From assembly GCA_043767985.1 (NCBI GenBank), contig JAYVKZ010000035.1, positions 1 through 25,142 on the forward strand: a DNA stretch of 25,142 nt. Reading direction: 5' to 3'. Source of the stretch: JAPOKJ01 sp043767985 (GTDB lineage Bacteria > Pseudomonadota > Gammaproteobacteria > Burkholderiales > Burkholderiaceae_E). A program made the translations under genes and the position numbers. The notes below the pieces were generated by a model. The model did not search any database and was not told the DNA's origin. It saw only the letters and a program-made list of their open reading frames with translations. This document shows positions 23,004 to 25,142 of this stretch, in pieces (the stretch's first letter is position 1; each line of letters opens with the position of its first letter).

Positions 23004-23813
23004 CTAACGCCCCGTCCACTGAGGCCTACGTTTCTCCAAAAACGCGGCGACACCCTCTGTAAAATCTTGCGATAAATAGGCCTTCAAAAAGAGCGCCTCC
23101 TCAACTTGAGGATCAATCGGCGGCTGCAAAGCCAGCAAACTCTCCTTGGTTACGAGCATACTTAACGGTGCCTGCCCGGCAATTTGCTCAGCTAGCGCCA
23201 ATGCGCGGATACGCAGTTGCGCGGCATCAGGTAAGACTTCGCTGACCACACCTGCCCAACGCATTTCATTTGCGTCCATCAGCCTAGACGTAATAATCAA
23301 ATCTTTCACTCGCGCAATGCCGAGTAAATCGGCCAAGCGCGCATGTGTGGAAAGGGATAGACAATTTCCCAGAGTGCGGGCAATGGGGACGCCAAACTTG
23401 GCGTCGCTCGTGCAAAGCCGAACATCGCAGCAAGCGGCAATCCCAAAACCGCCCCCTGTGCATGCGCCTGCAACCGCAGCGATGGTTGGGAGAGAGCACT
23501 TCTCGAGCACCGCTAGAATTTTGGAAATCGAGTGCTCATAGGCAATCGCGTCTTGTGCGTTGGCAAAGGCCTTGAACTGGCTGATGTCGGTGCCCGCGGC
23601 AAAGGCTTTGTCGCCCGCGCCCGTGATGACCACCACCTTGATGTGCTCGGAAGCGCAAGCGGCTTCAATTGCCCTCGCCATGCCCTCATACATGGCAAAG
23701 GTCAGTGCGTTGCGGCTCGCTGGGCGGTTAAAGGTCATCAGTAAGGTCGCGCCGACTTGCTCGACCAGCAAATCTTCACCCGCTTGGGAAGGGATAGAAA
23801 CTTCTGTAGACAT
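23004..23813 (-). CDS. Crotonase-fold protein (enoyl-CoA hydratase/isomerase family) lacking both usual glutamates
   Basis: From ATG 23813 the protein has 269 residues. The frame is open to 23972, but the crotonase fold starts soon after MSTEVSIP. The CoA-binding and oxyanion motifs are present: AFAAGTDISQF and AVAGACTGGGFGIAACCD. At the two places where enoyl-CoA hydratase has catalytic Glu144 and Glu164, this protein has Gly (GGGFGI) and Ile (FGVPIARTLGN). Simple hydration is therefore unlikely. The fold also supports isomerases, thioesterases and C-C lyases. I associate FGVPIARTLGNCLS with a conserved subgroup, so the loss looks ancestral rather than recent decay. It is divergent from the metallo-hydrolase gene across 56 bases. 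Confidence 0.85.
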   Translation of the reverse strand: MSTEVSIPSQAGEDLLVEQVGATLLMTFNRPASRNALTFAMYEGMARAIEAACASEHIKVVVITGAGDKAFAAGTDISQFKAFANAQDAIAYEHSISKILAVLEKCSLPTIAAVAGACTGGGFGIAACCDVRLCTSDAKFGVPIARTLGNCLSLSTHARLADLLGIARVKDLIITSRLMDANEMRWAGVVSEVLPDAAQLRIRALALAEQIAGQAPLSMLVTKESLLALQPPIDPQVEEALFLKAYLSQDFTEGVAAFLEKRRPQWTGR

Positions 23814-23869
23814 CGTACTCTCGTTAAAATTGTGTACGATGATAGCTCGAACCGAACTGGAATTCTTCT

Positions 23870-25006
23870 TTGAAATCATTTGGTAGCAAAGCCCAGGGCA
23901 AACGCCTGGAACGTATGAAAGACTCGCCGCGCTGGGCGGGCACCGGCTTTCGAAACATACATCCGATCGCACCGGGTCTGCGCGACAGCCACGTCCCTCG
24001 CCCTACACTTAATGCATTTTTACGGGGTGGGCCAGGTCGCAGGCCCTCTGGCGACCTGCCAATAGTCGACCCTCGGCCGATCTGGACCCGTGACAGTGAA
24101 ACCGGTTTACGCGCCACCTGGATGGGGCACTCCTCAGTTTTGTTAGAAATTGATGGCTGGAAAGTGCTCACCGACCCGGTTTGGGGAGCACGGGCCTCAC
24201 CTTCCAGATTGGCTGGCCCGAAACGTTTTCAGCCTGCGCCCGTGGCCTTGCGCGCCCTTCCTAAGCTCGACGTGGTTGTCATCTCACATGATCATTATGA
24301 TCATCTCGACTATCCCACCATCCGCGCCTTGGCAAAACTAGAAGTGCCTTTCGTCACTTCTCTCGGCGTCGGTGCTCATCTCGAGTATTGGGGGATAGCT
24401 CCTAAGCGAATTACTGAACTTGACTGGTGGCAATCCCACGAAGTGGCCGGGACAGGGTTGACGATTACCGCAGCACCTTCACAGCATTTTTCCGGTCGTG
24501 GCCTTAAAGATCGTAACGCGACGCTGTGGTCATCCTTGGTCATTCAAGGCAGCCGCCACAAGGTATTTTTTAGCGGGGACACCGGCCTCACCAGCGAGTA
24601 CACGCAAATTCGGGAGCGGCTAGGTCCCTTTGATTTAGTGATGCTGGAAGTAGGCGCGTTTCATCCGTCCTGGGGCGACATACATCTCGGTCCAGAGAAT
24701 GCACTAAAAGCTCACGCGCTACTCGGAGGCGGGGCCTTTCTGCCGGTGCATTGGGGCACGTTCAGCTTGGCCCTTCACGATTGGGACCAACCAGCCGAGG
24801 TTCTGTTCAAACAGGCAAGTCGCGATCACCTACCGCTGGTGATGCCTCGCTTAGGGCAACCGATCGAACCCGCACAGGCTCGGGTCCTAGAGCCATGGTG
24901 GCGAGCCGTGGATGCTAGTCTTAGCAAAAGGTCGAAGTACGGCGATCCTACTACCCCATCCGAGCCGGAGAGCCTACCAAAATCGATGCCTTGGCCTGTG
25001 GATTAA
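23870..25006 (+). CDS. MBL-fold metallo-hydrolase, NAPE-PLD/RomA-like
   Basis: The protein has 378 residues from TTG 23870 or 363 from ATG 23915. It carries the metallo-beta-lactamase motif HDHYDHLD (HxHxDH), preceded by MGHSSVLLEIDGWKVLTDPV, then FSGDTGLTSEY and LPVHWGTFSLALHDW, which supply the later metal ligands. This is the Lactamase_B_2 set typical of N-acylphosphatidylethanolamine phospholipase D-like and RomA proteins. The reaction is hydrolytic with two metals, probably zinc; the substrate is unknown. I favour TTG because AQGKRLERMKDSPRW looks like conserved family sequence, and GGAA lies about seven bases before it; ATG 23915 has a weaker GGAA-like site. No signal peptide is evident. 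Confidence 0.88.
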   Translation: MKSFGSKAQGKRLERMKDSPRWAGTGFRNIHPIAPGLRDSHVPRPTLNAFLRGGPGRRPSGDLPIVDPRPIWTRDSETGLRATWMGHSSVLLEIDGWKVLTDPVWGARASPSRLAGPKRFQPAPVALRALPKLDVVVISHDHYDHLDYPTIRALAKLEVPFVTSLGVGAHLEYWGIAPKRITELDWWQSHEVAGTGLTITAAPSQHFSGRGLKDRNATLWSSLVIQGSRHKVFFSGDTGLTSEYTQIRERLGPFDLVMLEVGAFHPSWGDIHLGPENALKAHALLGGGAFLPVHWGTFSLALHDWDQPAEVLFKQASRDHLPLVMPRLGQPIEPAQARVLEPWWRAVDASLSKRSKYGDPTTPSEPESLPKSMPWPVD

Positions 25007-25142
25007 GCATCCTTCGCCACGCCGTTGCCACACCCCTTGGCCGCACCGCAAGGCCAATCGGCTCGCCGAGGCTTCAAGCACATTTCAGCGTTACGAGCCA
25101 CATGCGCGTTTTTGAGCTAAAGTTCAAGCCATGAGTACAAAC
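25007..25142. other. Right-edge intergenic tail
   Basis: These 136 bases hold no complete gene. TTGGCC (25037-25042) and GGCCAA (25052-25057) form a six-base stem with a nine-base loop 30 bases after the metallo-hydrolase stop; without a T-run it is only a weak terminator candidate. ATG at 25132 could begin the next plus-strand gene (first residues MSTN), but no ribosome-binding site precedes it. Confidence 0.4.

Noticed and set aside
24288..24304. Two ATGATCAT palindromes in the metallo-hydrolase gene
   Set aside because: They arise from the codons of the conserved HDHYDH metal-binding motif.
1..25142. Signs of a genomic island, prophage, insertion sequence or CRISPR array
   Set aside because: No integrase, transposase, tRNA end, long terminal repeat or spaced repeat array was seen. 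The toxin-antitoxin pair alone does not show a mobile origin.

Overview
The window looks like chromosomal DNA from a betaproteobacterium, probably of the order Burkholderiales. The reasons are two complete HAAT-type (Liv-type) ABC uptake systems, a CaiB/BaiF CoA-transferase paired with an SDR dehydrogenase, a PEP-CTERM protein, a copper cluster with a Tat-exported multicopper oxidase, moderately high GC, and protein signatures I associate with that order. No rRNA, tRNA, CRISPR array, insertion sequence or phage gene was seen.

Layout. (1) 1-835, minus strand: two small membrane proteins, one ABA4-like (DUF4281) and one cut by the left edge, behind a strong sigma70-type promoter overlapped by a perfect operator-like palindrome. 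(2) 1103-5643, plus strand: a compact ABC operon in the order substrate-binding protein, fused LivH-LivM permease, LivG, LivF. (3) 5688-10894: a copper-handling region. On the minus strand are an HMA-MauE fusion and a CusF-like protein. On the plus strand are a small Cys/His-rich secreted protein, a secreted hypothetical, a CusC/CzcC-like outer-membrane lipoprotein and a multicopper oxidase. No inner-membrane RND pump, membrane-fusion protein, P-type ATPase or regulator is present here. (4) 11028-12596, plus strand: an orphan PEP-CTERM protein, whose gene holds a perfect 22-bp palindrome, and an epoxide-hydrolase-like alpha/beta hydrolase. (5) 12608-14599, minus strand: a LigK-type aldolase/decarboxylase and a patatin-like phospholipase. 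(6) 14708-22243, minus strand, transcribed right to left: LysR regulator, substrate-binding protein (TTG start), LivH, LivM, LivG, LivF, SDR, class III CoA-transferase. (7) 22268-22929, minus strand: a VapBC-type toxin-antitoxin pair with a palindromic operator. (8) 23004-25006: a divergent pair, a crotonase-fold protein lacking both usual catalytic glutamates and an NAPE-PLD/RomA-like metallo-hydrolase.

How it fits together. The second ABC operon reads as uptake plus metabolism of one unknown carboxylate: LysR senses it, the ABC system imports it, the CoA-transferase activates it and the SDR oxidises or reduces it. The nearby LigK-type aldolase and the crotonase may belong to the same metabolism, but nothing in the sequence proves this. 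The copper genes read as a periplasmic handling module: CusF-like binding, oxidation by the multicopper oxidase, and outer-membrane export that would have to use an inner-membrane pump encoded elsewhere. I see no clear evidence of a wholly new system. The best leads are the pump-less copper module with the HMA-MauE fusion, the CoA-linked uptake operon, the crotonase without its glutamates, and several unexplained dyad sites.
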